From Symbiodinium natans (Eukaryota > Sar > Dinophyceae > Suessiales > Symbiodiniaceae), in assembly GCA_905221605.1 (NCBI GenBank), contig CAJNDS010000891.1, forward strand, positions 475,422 to 539,421: DNA of 64,000 nucleotides, in the 5' to 3' direction. Numbering within the stretch: position 1 is the stretch's first letter; every line of letters begins with the position of its first letter. Below, one piece after another: positions 30,548 through 42,238 of this stretch. The position numbers and the translations under genes were made by a program. The notes below the pieces were generated by a model, which was not told the origin of the DNA, searched no databases, and saw only the letters and a program-made list of their open reading frames with translations.

Positions 30548-33500
30548 CAGGCACTCCATTCGCCCACGGCCCACCGGCAGCCGACCTCTGCTTCGCTGGA
30601 TGACCGAGTGTAGGGTTTAGGGTTTAGGGTTTAGGGTTTAGGGTTTAGGGTTTAGGGTTTAGGGTTTAGGGTTTAGGGTTTAGGGTTTAGGGTTTAGGGT
30701 TTAGGGTTAGGGCTTGAAGGTTAAGAGTCAAAGGTTTAGGGCTCCGTGTCAGATTTAAGGTCTACAAGGTTTAGGATCCAAGGTGTACGATGCTTGGCTG
30801 AGGGCTCGGTTTCTTGCTACCGGTAGCTCTACCCAAAGGGGCCACACGCCCGCCAGGTCGCGACGTGGGAATTCAGGGGTATAAGGAGGGACCCCCACAA
30901 GGGCGAAGGGACGCTTAAATCTTACAGGTCCCTAAACCCTAACCCTAAACCCTACACCCCCTAAACCCCCTAAACCCCCTAAACCCCCTAAACCCCCTAA
31001 ACCCCCTAAACCCCCTAAACCCCCTAAACCCCCTAAACCCCCTAGACCCCCTAAACCCCCTAAACCCCCTAAACCCCCTAAACCCCCTACACCCCCTACA
31101 CCCCCTAAACCCCCTAAACCCCCTAAACCCCCTAAACCCCCTAAACCCCCTAAACCCCCTAAACCCCCTAAACCCCCTAAACCCCCTAAACCCCCTAAAC
31201 CCCCTAAACCCCCTAAACCCCCTAAACCCTCAACCCTAAACCTAAACCCGTGGACCATGAGGGGAACGGGCCCCCGGCCGCGTCGTAGCAGGGCTCGGCG
31301 GCCGCCGGCCGCTGCCCGGCGCAGTCGGCATCCGGGCCCCCAGAGGAGCACGACACGGAGCCTGAGAAGGGGGGTTAGTGTTTAGCGTTTAGGGTTTAGG
31401 GTTTAGGAGCTTATAGGGTTTACGAGTTTACGGGTTTAAGAGCTTACGGGCTTACGAGTGTACGTGGCGACACCTACAAGCTTGTCGTGATACAGTGGAC
31501 TGACCCGCTGCTACCGAGATGGCCAACGAAGCTGAACTTAGCCCGCAAGCCCTCTCAAAGGGTCCTAAGTACCTACATAGCAGAAGTAGGGTTTAGGGTT
31601 TCTGTATAAGGGTTTAGGGTTCTGCAGTAGGAATTAGATTTATGGTTTGGGGAAGCGTCCCCCCATATAAGTACTTAGGACCCTTTGGGCCTGCAACCCC
31701 AAGGAACCCCCCCTCAACATGACAAACCCTAAGCATCGAAGTCCCGAGAAACCCCTCAACCCTGAAACCACCCACATCTTCCAGAACCCCTTAATTAAAG
31801 GATATACCCGTTTTTTATGCGAAGGATCCTTATTATGAATTAGGGTATATACCTTAATTCAGGGGTTTGGGAAAATCTGGGCACATAAGACCTGAATTCA
31901 TCCGTTCCACCGCTATGTCTCTAAGTCCTTACCATTGACCTACCATTTTGGGGTCTGCGCTCACCCCCAAACCCTAAACCCCAAACCCGAAACCCTAAAC
32001 CCTAAACCCTACACCCTAAACCCTAAACCCCAAACCCTAAACCCTAAACCCAAACCCTGACATCTGAAACTCCAAAAGACCCCAAAGGTGCTTGGATTCC
32101 CCGCGGGCGCGCGTGCCGGCGCCGCAGGTGTTGTCACAGTCGCCCCACTGCTGCCTCGCTCTCTTACGTGGGAAGCTGTTTACGGTTTAGGGCATAAGGT
32201 TTACATTCAGGGAGGGTTTAGGGTTTAGGGTTTAGGGTTTAGGGTTTAGGGTTTAGGGTTTAGGGTTTAGGGTTTAGGGTTTAGGGCTAACGGCTAAGGA
32301 TTCTCTACAAGCCCCCGAAGCCCTTCGGGGCTTTCCAAGGCGGGCACGCAAGCCACTGGCAGGCGGCAGTCTCGTAGCAGGCCTGGGCCAAGGCTTCAGG
32401 CCACAGCCGGTTTATAGGGTTTAGAGGGTTCATAGGGTTTAGGGGTTTAGGGTTTCAGGGTTTAGACCTATAGGGTTTAGGGGTTTAGGGTTTAGGGGTT
32501 TAGGGTTTCAGGGTTTAGACCTATAGGGATTAGAGGGTTTATAGGGTTTATAGGCTTTATAGGGTTCATAGGGTTTAGGGGTTTAGGGTTTCAGGGTTTA
32601 GACCTCTAGGGATTTTGGGGGCCCTAAGCTCCGAGTCTCGTAAACCTGAAGGCTCAGAGAGGCTGGTGAACTCGTGATTTTCGGCATTTTCGGGCCGGGG
32701 GTTGGGGCTTCCCTACCCAAAGGCTCCTATGTAGTACCCTTTTGGGGTAGTATACTAGAATCCCCTATAACTAACCCAAAAAGGAACTACCCTAAACCCT
32801 AAACCCTAAACCCTTTGGGTAGACCCTGAAAAAGGGTTGTTGGAGACGCCGCCCTGGCGACGATGGATTTTGGCATACCTAAGGCTCCACATACTCAGGG
32901 TTTCGGGTATTTTGGGGTTGGGGTTCAGGGTTGATTTACACCAAGGGTTTAGGGTTTGGAGCCAAGAACTCATATTCTACCATGCTCTGCAAGGTCTTGT
33001 TGGCTAAGGGGTTCCTTCTTCACACGCCGGCGTGCAGCAAAAGAAGCTGTACTCATGAAAAGACGGTAAATCTCACAATGACAATCCCAGACCCCATGCA
33101 CCATTAGCCTGGAGCCCCGAAAGCACAGTATGAACTAAAGTGTGCCAGGTTGTGCGTGCTCTTTGCCTCAATCTTGCAACCCTACATAAACCCTAGATCC
33201 TTAACCCCAAGCCCTAAACCCTAATTCCTAGCAGTAGCGCACCTCTGTGGGCGAAGGCGCGTCGCCGGGACAGTCGTCGGCCTCGTGCGGAATCGGAGCC
33301 ACACAGGGAGGGGCGGCAAAAGGGTGCCCTTTTGGGTTATTAGGGAACCCAAACCTAAAAAAAGGGAATAAGGGCCTACTCCGGGTCATCGATACTAACT
33401 ATAGGTAAGGGACGTATAACCTAATCTAAGATCAACATTACCCAAAGTAGGGTCCTTGTAACTCTACTTATGACTACGGGCGGCCCATACTTGAACCCTA

Positions 33501-33960
33501 TAAACCCCAAACCTAATCCTAAACTCTCTGAATCCTAAACCCCATAAAGCCGAACCCTGTACCTACATCCTAGACTCTCTAGTCTAAATCCGAAACCCGA
33601 CGCTCCCGCAGTCCCAAAACCCTAAGCTCCCTAAACCATAAACCCGAAAACCCCAAAACCCCAAAGTAGGGAGGCACCGCCTAAGCCTTGAGTTTAGGGT
33701 TTAGGGTACGTAGCCCTAAACCCTAGACCCTAAATCCCAAACCCAAAGCCCTTAACCCTTAACCCTGAACCCTAAACCCTAAACCCTAAACCCCTAAACC
33801 CTAAACCCTGTGGCCCTAAACCCTGAACCCTAAACCCTAAATTAAGCCTCTTCAACCCCACAAACCCCGCAACCCGCCCACCGGCGCCTGGCCGCTGGGG
33901 CACTCCACCAGTCGGCTGCGCACGCCGAGACCGCAGTCCACGCTGCACTGGGACCAGTCC
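30548..33960 (-). CDS. thrombospondin type 1 repeat gene (partial, five half-domain exons)
   Basis: Minus-strand exons, 5' to 3': 33960-33874, about 33305-33232, about 32160-32090, 31365-31248 and about 30600-30548. The first reads DWSQCSVDCGLGVRSRLVEC, the textbook W-S-x-C-S-x-x-C-G-x-G-x-R-x-R of a TSP1 repeat. The second, CVAPIPHEADDCPGDAPSP, is the closing half with the DCPG-x-x-P turn. The third (QQWGDCDNTCGAGTRARGES) opens another repeat; the fourth (GSVSCSSGGPDADCAGQRP...EPC) closes it and runs into a new W motif. The fifth (GCRWAVGEWSAC) opens a third. Each repeat is thus split into two exons by introns packed with CCCTAAA-type repeats. TSP1 modules usually bind glycans or partners outside the cell. 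Ends of the gene, signal peptide and membrane anchor were not found. Confidence 0.65.
30607..30708. repeat. TTTAGGG array
   Basis: About 14 units, directly beside the TSP1 half-domain exon ending at 30600 and probably intronic. Confidence 0.95.
30945..31230. repeat. CCCCCTAAA 9-base minisatellite
   Basis: About 30 copies of CCCCCTAAA (TTTAGGGGG on the other strand), with a few CCCCCTAGA and CCCCCTACA variants. It is a two-G extension of the telomere-type unit, expanded in place between two TSP1 exons. Confidence 0.95.
31772..31882. mobile_element. inverted-repeat element, family A, in a TSP1 intron
   Basis: The ends CACATCTTCCAGAACCCC and GGGGTTTGGGAAAATCTG flank 'ttaattaaaggatata' and 'aggatccttattatgaatta'. 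It lies in the intron between the exons at 32090 and 31365. Confidence 0.85.
32214..32287. repeat. TTTAGGG array
   Basis: About 10 perfect units just upstream (minus strand) of the TSP1 exon at 32160. Confidence 0.95.
32405..32600. repeat. compound tandem repeat of TTTAGGG variants
   Basis: Phrases such as 'tttaggggtttagggtttca' and 'gggtttagacctatagg' recur three times, forming a higher-order repeat from degenerate telomere-type units. Confidence 0.8.
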
Positions 33961-33979
33961 CTTGGGGGCTCAAGCGGTT

Positions 33980-35525
33980 AAAGAGTTTGGGGTTTAGGGT
34001 TCAGAGTTTAGGGTTTAGGGTTTAGGGTTTAGGGTTGGAGTTTATAGGGTTTAGGGATTGAAGGACCTTAAGGGGCTTAGAGGCGTTTAGAGAGTTTGGG
34101 GTTCAGGGTTCAGGGCTGCAGGGTTTAAGGCTTAGGGCTACAGGGCTTAGGGTTTAGGATATAGGGTTTCGGGCTACAAGGGTTTAGGGTTTAGGGTTTT
34201 AGGCTACAGAGAAGTTTATTTATAAGTTTTAGGGGCTGAAGGACCTTATGGTCCCTTGGGTCATATACGGTTTAAGGAGTTTAGGGTTTACAGAGTTTAG
34301 CGTTCAAAAAGGGTGTTTTGGTAATTCAGTGTTCTATTCCTTCTTGAGTTTAGGCAGCCTTAAAGAAGTGCAAAATGCTACCAAACCATACCAAACCATG
34401 ACAAAGCTTAAGGAGTTTGGGGTTGAGAGAGGTTAGGGTCTAGGGCTTTAGGCCTTTGGGTTTCGGGTGCAACGTGTGCTTGGAGGGTCATGGGTTAATC
34501 ATGTATGGTTTAGGGTTTAGGGACACTCCCACCGCCCTTCTTGCTCTCCGCTTGCTTGGTGCCCAATGTCGCACAGGCGCAGCAGCAGAATGCACAAGAC
34601 TTGCAAAGTCACTGTTCTTTGCCTATCCGTAAACCCCTAGAAACCTACACAGAGACGCCACTCAAAAAATCCCCGGGCATCTTGGGAGGAAAGAAAGGGC
34701 TTTGTGTTCAAAGGGACCACTGCGAATATGAAACAACAACACGGGTCACCGTCAATTCTGAATACCGACCCACCAAGCTAAACACCATACACCCCAAAGC
34801 CCTGAAACACATACAAGCCCTACAAGCCATAGTGTCCGAGTTTTCGTAGCCCAGTAGCCATATCATCATGAGCCCTACAACAGTTGATCAAGGTGCTGAG
34901 ATTTTGTTTAGGGCTTGGGGTCTAGGGACCAAGAGCATATGAAGTAGGGTATATATTTCTGTTACCCCCAAAAAGGACACCAGGTATATACACTCACCAA
35001 CATTAAAAAGGAACCTTATATACACTCACCAAAACCAGTAATATAAACCTTTTTTTCAATATGGTTGGGTGCAAGGCTTGCGGGGCTTTGGGCGCCTACA
35101 GGTGGAAGTTCTGGAGCTCCAATCTTAGCCGCCCCTTGCTGTCTGTCAGCTGCCGGTTCAGGGTCTAGGGTTTAGGGTTTAGGGTTTAGGGCTTAGGGCT
35201 TAGGGTTTAGGGCTTGAAGGTTTAGAGCTTGAGCTCCCACGCGAGTCTATGTACATTAGCTGCCGTGGCCTCCGGGTCCTGCCCGTTTGGCTTCCATTTG
35301 CCTACCTCTTCTGGCGGGTCAAAGAATTTGGGGGTTTAGGGTTTAGGGTTTAGGGTATAGGGTTTAGGGTTTAGGGTTTAGTTTAGGGCTTACGGTTTAT
35401 AGGGCTTAGGGCTGAGGATGAAGGGTTTAGAGCTTAGGGACTACGGTTTATAGGGCTTAGGATGTAGGGTCTAGGGTTTAGGATGTAGAATTTAAGGTTT
35501 AGGGTTACTGGGGCTTAGGGCTATG
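33980..35525. other. upstream of the TSP1 exons, no exon assigned
   Basis: Diverged TTTAGGG sequence, a unique block at 34530-34860, and the family F element at 34943. A plus-strand frame at 34541-34849 is open but has no recognisable motif, no splice context and no paralogue. Confidence 0.45.
34943..35045. mobile_element. inverted-repeat element, family F
   Basis: It begins AGGGTATATATTTCTG and ends CAGTAATATAAACCTTT around two 'tatacactcacca' motifs. A second copy at 41952-42062 has the same order of segments. Confidence 0.8.
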
Positions 35526-35532
35526 GGGGTGC

Positions 35533-35855
35533 CTTGCACGGAATGGAGACGTGGCTGAAGCGGAGGTATCGGTGAAACTCGCGGCGCAGCACTCTTGGAG
35601 GTCCAGGGTACCCATAACCCCAACAACAATTGCACTTATAAGCCCCCTAAGTCCTCTAAGTAGGCTTGAAGTAGACTTACAACTGGGATTATAAGTTATA
35701 AGTACTGTACCCTGAACCCTAGCCCTAACCCCTAACCCCTAACCCCTAAACCCTAAACCCTAAACTCTAAACCATGAACCTCCAAGCGTGGCCAACGACA
35801 CTGACCGGAACGCTGTGATGGATGGAGTTGAGGACTGCGGATGGGGTGGATGTGA
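35533..35855 (-). CDS. two exons around a family B element, unknown gene
   Basis: Exon 35533-35593 reads VLRREFHRYLRFSHVSIPCK and ends before |GCACC. The upstream exon (35788 to about 35855) reads STPSITAFRSVSLAT in the matching phase. Joining 35788 to 35593 removes the element at 35594-35787 as a GC-AG intron and keeps the frame open. VLRR plus the aromatic run resembles the C1 exon VLRRFLLFRCGSI, so a third related copy is possible but weakly supported. Confidence 0.45.
35593..35786. mobile_element. inverted-repeat element, family B, containing CCCTAAA units
   Basis: The ends CTTGGAGGTCCAGGGTACC and ATGAACCTCCAAG match family B. Before the right end it carries CCCTAAA-type units (35712-35775) bracketed by 'accctgaacc' and 'aaccatgaacc', a short imperfect direct repeat. 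It appears to form the intron described for 35533-35855. Confidence 0.8.
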
Positions 35856-36119
35856 GGGATCAGGGGTTTAGGGTTCAGGGCTAGGGTTTAGGGTTTAGGG
35901 TTTTGGGTTTAGGGTCTCGGGTCTTGGGTTTAGGGGGTTTGAGGTTTCGGGCTTGGGGTTTAAGGCTCTATGTAGGGTTTAGAGCTAAAAGGGTTAAGGG
36001 CGTTAAGGTTTGGGGTTCGGGGGGCGGGTGCGAAGTGGGCTTCGGGTGTAGGGGCTGTCCTGAAACCAACACGTCGCCTGGCATTCTAAACTCCTCGGCC
36101 ACAACCACAGTCTGCAAAC

Positions 36120-38530
36120 CCTAAGTAAACCCTAAACCCTAAACCCTAAACCCTGAACCCTGAACCCTGAACCCTAAACCCTAAACCCTAAACCCTGAAC
36201 CCTAAACCCTAAACCCTGAACCCTAAACACCAAACCCACACATCCCTGAACCCTAAACCCTAAACCCTAAACCCTAAACCAGCCTGAAAGTCTAGCATCA
36301 CCTAGTTTGCCTGCTAAGCCCTCAAGTGAAGCCGGCAAACCGCAACCGAAAGCCACAAGACCCACAACCTCTACGACTTGTAGGCAGGAATATAAACCCT
36401 AAACCCTAAACCCTAAACCCGAAACCCTACGTCACCCAACTTGCAGGTGCTACAACTCCGTATCCCTGTCACGAGCTTCAGAAGCCGCCACCCATGCCAA
36501 CCATGCCTCAGCAAGGCTTAGAAGCTAGGGGTAGGGTGTAGGGTTTAGGGTTTAGGGTTTAGATTTTGGGTTTAGGGTTTAGAATTTAAAGTTTAGGGTT
36601 TAGGGTTTAGGGTTTGGGGTTTGGGGTTTACGGTTTAGGGCTTAGGGTTCAGGGTTTAGGGTCTAGGGTTCAGGGTACCTTGGGCCCTTAAGGTCGTACC
36701 CCTTGGGTCTTGGGACTCTTTCTGAAGATCCCTAAGCTTACTTCTCCAAGAACCAAGGGAAAAAAGTTTAAACTTTAATATTCCTACTAAATGAGGAAGC
36801 CCAAAAAGTTTAAAGTTCAACTAAAGGCGAAGTGAGTAAGGGAATACAAGGGCCATATCAGGAGTACATTAAGCGGAACCTTTAGGGCTACAACCCGGGC
36901 TTCCCGGCTTCCCTTCGCGCCAGGTGCAAAGCAGGGTTTAGGGTTTAGGGTTTAGGGTTTAGGGTTTAGGGTTTAGGGTTTAGGGTTTAGGGTTTAGGGT
37001 TTAGGGTTTAGGGTTTAGGGGTTCAAAGTCGGGTCATTCGGGCTCATAGGGAAGTCTGGTGGGGAAAGCCTCGAGAAGCAGGAACCATGTTTGCAGTAGG
37101 GGCCCTAAACCCTCAACCCTATAACCCTAAACCCTAAACCCTAAACCCTAAACCCTAAACCCTAAACCCTAAACCCTAAGCCCTAAGCCCTAAACCCTCA
37201 AAAAGAGGGACCCAGATCCCGCGCCGGCTCTCTGAGGCCCCAGGCCCGCCGGCCTCACAGCTCGGGCGCGTAAAATCCTATAAGCCCTACACCCAAAGCA
37301 GCTCAGTCTAGGATTTAGGGTTTAGGGTTTAGGGTTTAGGGTTTAGGGTTTAGGGTTTAGGGTTTAGGGCTTATGCATCCTTGCGGACAGTTCCGAAGCT
37401 TACACTTGAGAACTGACTACATAACAGAAACGGAAACTTGCAGCTCCTTAGGGTTTAGGGTTCAGGAATCTTGCAGAATCCCTGAAAGCATAGGGGATGT
37501 AAGGGTTTGGGGTTTAGGGTTTAGGGTTTAGGGTTTGGGGTTTAGGGCTTAGGGTAAGTCACCGAATTCCCGCATTCTCTAGTAAGAACCAGCCCTCAGG
37601 GCGCATATACCTAAAGAGGGAACGGCTGGGGCCTTGAAGGGTTTAGGGGTTAGGGTTTAGGGTTTAGGGTCTAGGGTTTAGGGTTTAGGGTTCAGGGTTC
37701 AGGGTTTAGGGACTTTTGGGCCCAAGTATACGAGAAGATGGTACATGGACCCTTAGGGTTAGCTATTTTAGCGAATAGTTGCTGTCATGTATGTAGGGGT
37801 CCTTCATGAACCAAGTAAAATATGCACTTCATTTAATGTAGGGACCCTCAAATCACAAAGGAAGACGCCCTTCATTCATATAGGAATATAGGGATCCCGA
37901 ATTCATAAAGGAATGTACGCTTCAGTCAGTTACATAGGGATTATGTTGCCCAATCCAGGGTCGGGATCTTCAAGAATTCAGGTATATTATTTTATGAAGG
38001 GATTTACGCTGCATGTATATAGGGATGCTTAATCAGTTAATGTATATTGCTTCATGAGAAGGCATTGGGCTCTTTGGGTTGTTAACCCTCGGAAAAGAGT
38101 TCTGAATATCCACCTCTTAAACCTGAATGAGTAGTTCTCTATATTAAGGTCACCTGAGACAGAAAACAGGGACCCTCCCCCAAAAGGGGGCCTTACTTCA
38201 GAGAACCACCCAGATGCCTCTTGAGCCCTAAACCCTAAACCCTAAACCCTAAACCCTAAACCCTAAACCCTAAACCCTAAACCCTAAACCCTAAACCCTA
38301 AACCCTAAACCCTAAACCCTAAACCCTACGAGCCTGAACCCCAATAAGCTATGCAAAAAAAGGGGCGGATGACTCTTTGCTTCTGCCCTGGCGCGGCCCA
38401 GAGCCGCTCTCGTACTGGTCGTCATTCACTATAAGTCTTACTGGATCTTGGTAGGACGTGAGGGAACTAGTTGGGGTTTAGGGTTTAGGGTTTAGGGTTT
38501 AGGGTTTAGGGTTTAGGGTTTAGGGTCTCT
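36120..38530. repeat. cluster of TTTAGGG/CCCTAAA arrays, both orientations
   Basis: Blocks occur at about 36125-36280, 36933-37020, 37125-37195, 37316-37370, 38226-38330 and 38473-38525, alternating in strand. Unique spacers at 37200-37275 (a possible exon, SCEAGGPGASESRRG, minus strand) and 38390-38460 are GC-rich. 37780-38060 is AT-rich, with 'ttcattcatataggaatata' phrases repeated imperfectly. Confidence 0.8.
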
Positions 38531-38559
38531 GATAGAACCCTGCAAAACGGCGTATGTAG

Positions 38560-40740
38560 GGGGGATATGGGGTGCCGAACTCCCTCATGGCCTACCAAGA
38601 GCCAGCCGATAAGGCTGTGCCACGATTCAACGCGTGCTGTTGATGGGTACGAGTACCGTCACGGCATAATGCGAAATCTTTCCTGCCTGTGAAGAGGTCA
38701 GGCCGACGCGCAGAAGAGTGTACAAGACGACACCCCCCCTGGCAGGGTGCTCCGCTCCGCACGAGACATGATCAGGTGCAAAGGAACTGTGGACCTTCTT
38801 AGGGGCTGAATACCCTAGCTCAAAAAAGGTTCACCTTTATATATATATACTAGGATTCTGTATGACCTTAAAAAAGGTTTCAGGTTACCTAAACAATCCC
38901 TGAGCTTTGAGCCCGAAGACCGAATCACCATCATCGAATCGCACGAAGAGGGACACCGCGGCTGACAGCAGACGAAGAGCAAGCGCCATTCTTTGCCGGC
39001 GCTGAGATGCTTGGTAAACGCATCTACACAATAGAATGAAGAGTTAGGTTTGAAGGGGCTTGGAAGAATAAGGGCCGACTCTATTGAGGGTTTACGGTTT
39101 AGGGTTCACTCTGGGTCCTAGACATCGTTTGAAGCTGCTTAGCTCACGAAGCAGCTATGTGCAAAGACCTCGGGTCATGCCGAGCCGTGATGTGTCGCCA
39201 AGAACCTTTGCCATTTGCCCCCTAAACCCTATACGAACACCCGAAACCCTTTAAACCCTAAAACTCTAAAGCGTATAAACCCTAAAACCCTAAACCTATA
39301 TAAAACCCTAAACCCCTAAACCGTATAAACCCTAAAACCCTAAACCCTAAAACCCTAAACCCAAGAAGCAGTCCTCGACGACATCAGAAGGTGTGGCATC
39401 GAACCAATGCGACAGTCGTCATCGCATAATCTACTCTTTGCTTAAGACCCACCAAGAATACTCAGACAATGAATATATAACAATAATAATAAATATAAAC
39501 ACTAATTAATAATTAAAAAATCTTAATAACTGATAGTAATAATCATCACAACAATAATCACAATACCTTGGGGACCAACTAAAAGGGTTTATGGTCCATG
39601 TACCTTAAAAGGAATTATAGTAGTATAGGGTATCTGCCCCCCCCCCCCCCCCGCCCAATTTTAAGGGTCATTTCGTCCCCCAAGGTAAGAACCCCCAAAG
39701 AATATTCAGACAATGATCCCTATATTACCTAGCGTATAAGGAAGAGTGTTTTTTTGAGGGGGGTTTTCAGCAAAAAGTAGCGATGTGCGCACGACATTTC
39801 GCCGCATGCAAACATATTCAACACGTCACGCTGCAGATGAATATTCCTGAGCAGTTTGCGTTTCAATGTTCAATGTGTTCGCAAGTTCGAACCTACCTGA
39901 CTCAACCACTCCAGGTCACTGTTGCCCTTGCTCGCAAGGATACGGGGTTCATGGGTTGCCCTACTACCCCCTAAACCCTAAACCCTAAACCCTAAACCCT
40001 AAGCCCTAAGCCCTAAGCCCTAAACCCTAAACCCTAAACCCTAAACCCTAAACCCTACCCCCCTCTCTACTTACCCCCTCACCCCCCCCCCCCCCCCCCC
40101 CCCCGCAGGTTCCCCGCTAAGTAAGGGGTAGTAGGGAAACCCATGAACTAAGAGTTTGGGAGGAACCTTTGGATCTTGGATGTCCCATTTTGCCACGGTT
40201 TAGGGTTTAGGGTTTAGGGTTGAGGGTTTAGGGTTCAGGGTTTAGTGTTCAGGGTTCAGCTACTAGTTTGGCTTTCACTTGCGCAAGGGCAGGGCTGTTG
40301 ATGTCGTTTTAGTCGGATGCCGTTGCCAAGCTTGTAGGAAGAGGGTCTCATGAAGGTTCCCTGGGTACCTCACCCTACAAAAAATACTGTGTCACACCTG
40401 GTTGTCTGGCAAAGCTGCATGTGTCGTATGGGGGTCCTTATCATGAGGGAAACCTACTATTTGGGGGTCAACTTCAACGGAAAACGCAAGCTGCTCACTT
40501 GGGCCTCCATTATTGTGTGTCAGGGAGAGGGAGATCAGGCACCCGAATTGCCAGTGACTTATCTGTTCAGAAACCCTAAATCCTAAACAACCCTAACGTT
40601 GGAAAGTCTCACAGATATATGAGGTGCTGGATTTCGTGTGAAGGGTGTAAACTTAAACCCTAAACCCTAAACCCTTTCGTCTCACGTTTTGTGGTGCCTG
40701 AGCCCCCATGTAGGACAGATCCTCCATGCCGCTGACGTAG
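38560..40740. other. mixed unique sequence, no gene assigned
   Basis: 38570-39240 and 40110-40620 lack TTTAGGG arrays for several hundred bases. 39470-39560 is an 'aataataat' tract. Poly-C runs sit at 39637-39653 and 40082-40104, and a CCCTAAA array at about 39968-40058. The open plus-strand frame at 40350-40586 has no motif or splice context. Confidence 0.45.
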
Positions 40741-40760
40741 ACGTGCGAATTTCAGCTGTC

Positions 40761-40963
40761 TGGCTCTTCGTAGGGAATGAGGGGATGAGGTACCCTATAT
40801 AATCCCTTAAAAGGGTACATATAGCCTATATAGTCCCTGAAAGGGTATATATCTGTAGGGCCCTATACATTCCCTTATAAAGGGTATAGATGGTGTAGAT
40901 AATTCCTTGTAACGGCTGTATATAATGGGGCCCCATAATTCCCTCATTCCCTACGAAGAACCA
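40761..40963. mobile_element. inverted-repeat element, family I, with internal tandem units
   Basis: The arms TGGCTCTTCGTAGGGAATGA and TCATTCCCTACGAAGAACCA are inverted repeats. Inside are three or four imperfect copies of a unit with 'tataatcccttaaaaggg', so the element itself contains a small tandem array. Confidence 0.85.
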
Positions 40964-41100
40964 GGAAGTTCACTGCTAACGTGGCGAATTCGCCCCAAGG
41001 CCCCAGGCAGGTCCAAAGATGGAAATGAGTAGCTTAGGGTTTAGGGTTTAGGGTTTAGAGTTTAGGGGTTAGGGTTTAGGGTTTAGGGTTTGGGGTTTAG

Positions 41101-41205
41101 GGTCCATGTACCTAAACAGGGAGCACTTGGGCCTCAAAGTACCTCTTACATGGGGACTGTTGGGCCCAAGTACATAATAATGAGGTACAAAGACCCTTAG
41201 GGTAA
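41101..41205. mobile_element. inverted-repeat element, family E
   Basis: The left end GGGTCCATGTACCT and right end AGGTACAAAGACCC are imperfect inverted repeats, with 'cacttgggcctcaaagtacc' and 'gttgggcccaagta' inside, as in the copy at 18834. Confidence 0.8.
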
Positions 41206-41337
41206 GCCTCCAAAAAAAGTGTACAATTTCAGTTCTATTGGGGGTTACAGTATCCCAAAAAGTGTACAGTGTACTCACTCAACTACTAAGTTAGGGCTAG
41301 GGCGTACCAAAGATAACCCTAAGCGCTATAAACCCTA

Positions 41338-41390
41338 GGGTTTAGGGTTTAGGGTTTAGGGTTTAGGGTTTAGGGTTTAGGGTTTAGGGT
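41338..41390. repeat. TTTAGGG array
   Basis: About seven units. A coding-like minus-strand peptide (MMAASNTSGADAKLRSQAA) lies just to its right at 41410-41470, but without a clear exon frame. Confidence 0.9.
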
Positions 41391-41506
41391 TGAACCCAAA
41401 TTTGGGCTACAGGCAGCCTGAGACCTGAGCTTGGCATCTGCGCCACTCGTATTCGAAGCGGCCATCATATCATTTTGAAGACTACAGAACCAACTGCCAG
41501 GTGAAC

Positions 41507-41600
41507 CCAGATCTTCCAAAACAAATCCTAATTAAGGAGTGTACCCTTACTCATCATGAGGATCCATATTCTGAAGTAGGGGGGTTTTCGAAGATCTAGG
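41507..41600. mobile_element. inverted-repeat element, family A, diverged
   Basis: The ends CAGATCTTCCAAAAC and GTTTTCGAAGATCTAG flank 'aattaaggagtgtaccctta' and 'gaggatccatattctgaa'. Confidence 0.8.
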
Positions 41601-41951
41601 AACTTGCAAACAGGATCTCCGCTCCGGAAGGAGGGCTTTGGGTTTAGGGCTTCTCACTTTTGAGCTCAAAAAGAAAAAACTTAGGTTGCAGTAGACGTTA
41701 TAGGACTTAGGGTGTGGGTTTAGGGTAAGGGTTTTGGGGTTTAAGGCTTCAGGAACGTGTATCTTGATCCGTGCGCTCGTCCACCAGCGCCCTGCAATCT
41801 TCGAGCGGGAGTGCAAAATGCTTGGAAACTGTGCAAGCCCGATCTAGCATATACAGCTTCTCATATGACATGAAAATCATACCTTAAGGTTGAGTATGTT
41901 TACATATAAGTAAATACAGAGTATACCCAAGAGTGATCATTCGATATGATG

Positions 41952-42062
41952 CAGGGTTTATATTTCTTGTATCCCCTAAAGGACACCCAGCATATACACT
42001 CACGAATATTTAAAAGGAACCTTGTATACACTCACAAAAAACAGGAATATAAACCCTACTTC
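41952..42062. mobile_element. inverted-repeat element, family F
   Basis: It begins AGGGTTTATATTTCTTG and ends CAGGAATATAAACCCT, a near-perfect inverted repeat, with two 'tatacactcac' motifs inside. Confidence 0.85.
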
Positions 42063-42238
42063 ACATACAGTAAGAGGTTCTGCGTTGAGATCTCTCCAGC
42101 AGGCAGTCATCTTAGTCTTGGGGTCTGGCCTTTGATTTCTGCTGCTGGGGCTTTGGGGTCCTTTCCGTATACGCCCCTAATCAAACAACCCTAAACCCTA
42201 AACCCTAAACCCTAAACCCTAAACTCCTAATCACACCC

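Noticed and set aside
30932-31351. 139-codon minus-strand frame rich in Gly-Gly-Leu
   Set aside because: It is the translation of the 9-base CCCCCTAAA minisatellite; only its first 35 or so codons overlap a real TSP1 exon, which lies in a different frame.
34541-34849. 102-codon plus-strand frame
   Set aside because: No domain, no paralogue and no conserved splice sites; it was left as unassigned spacer.
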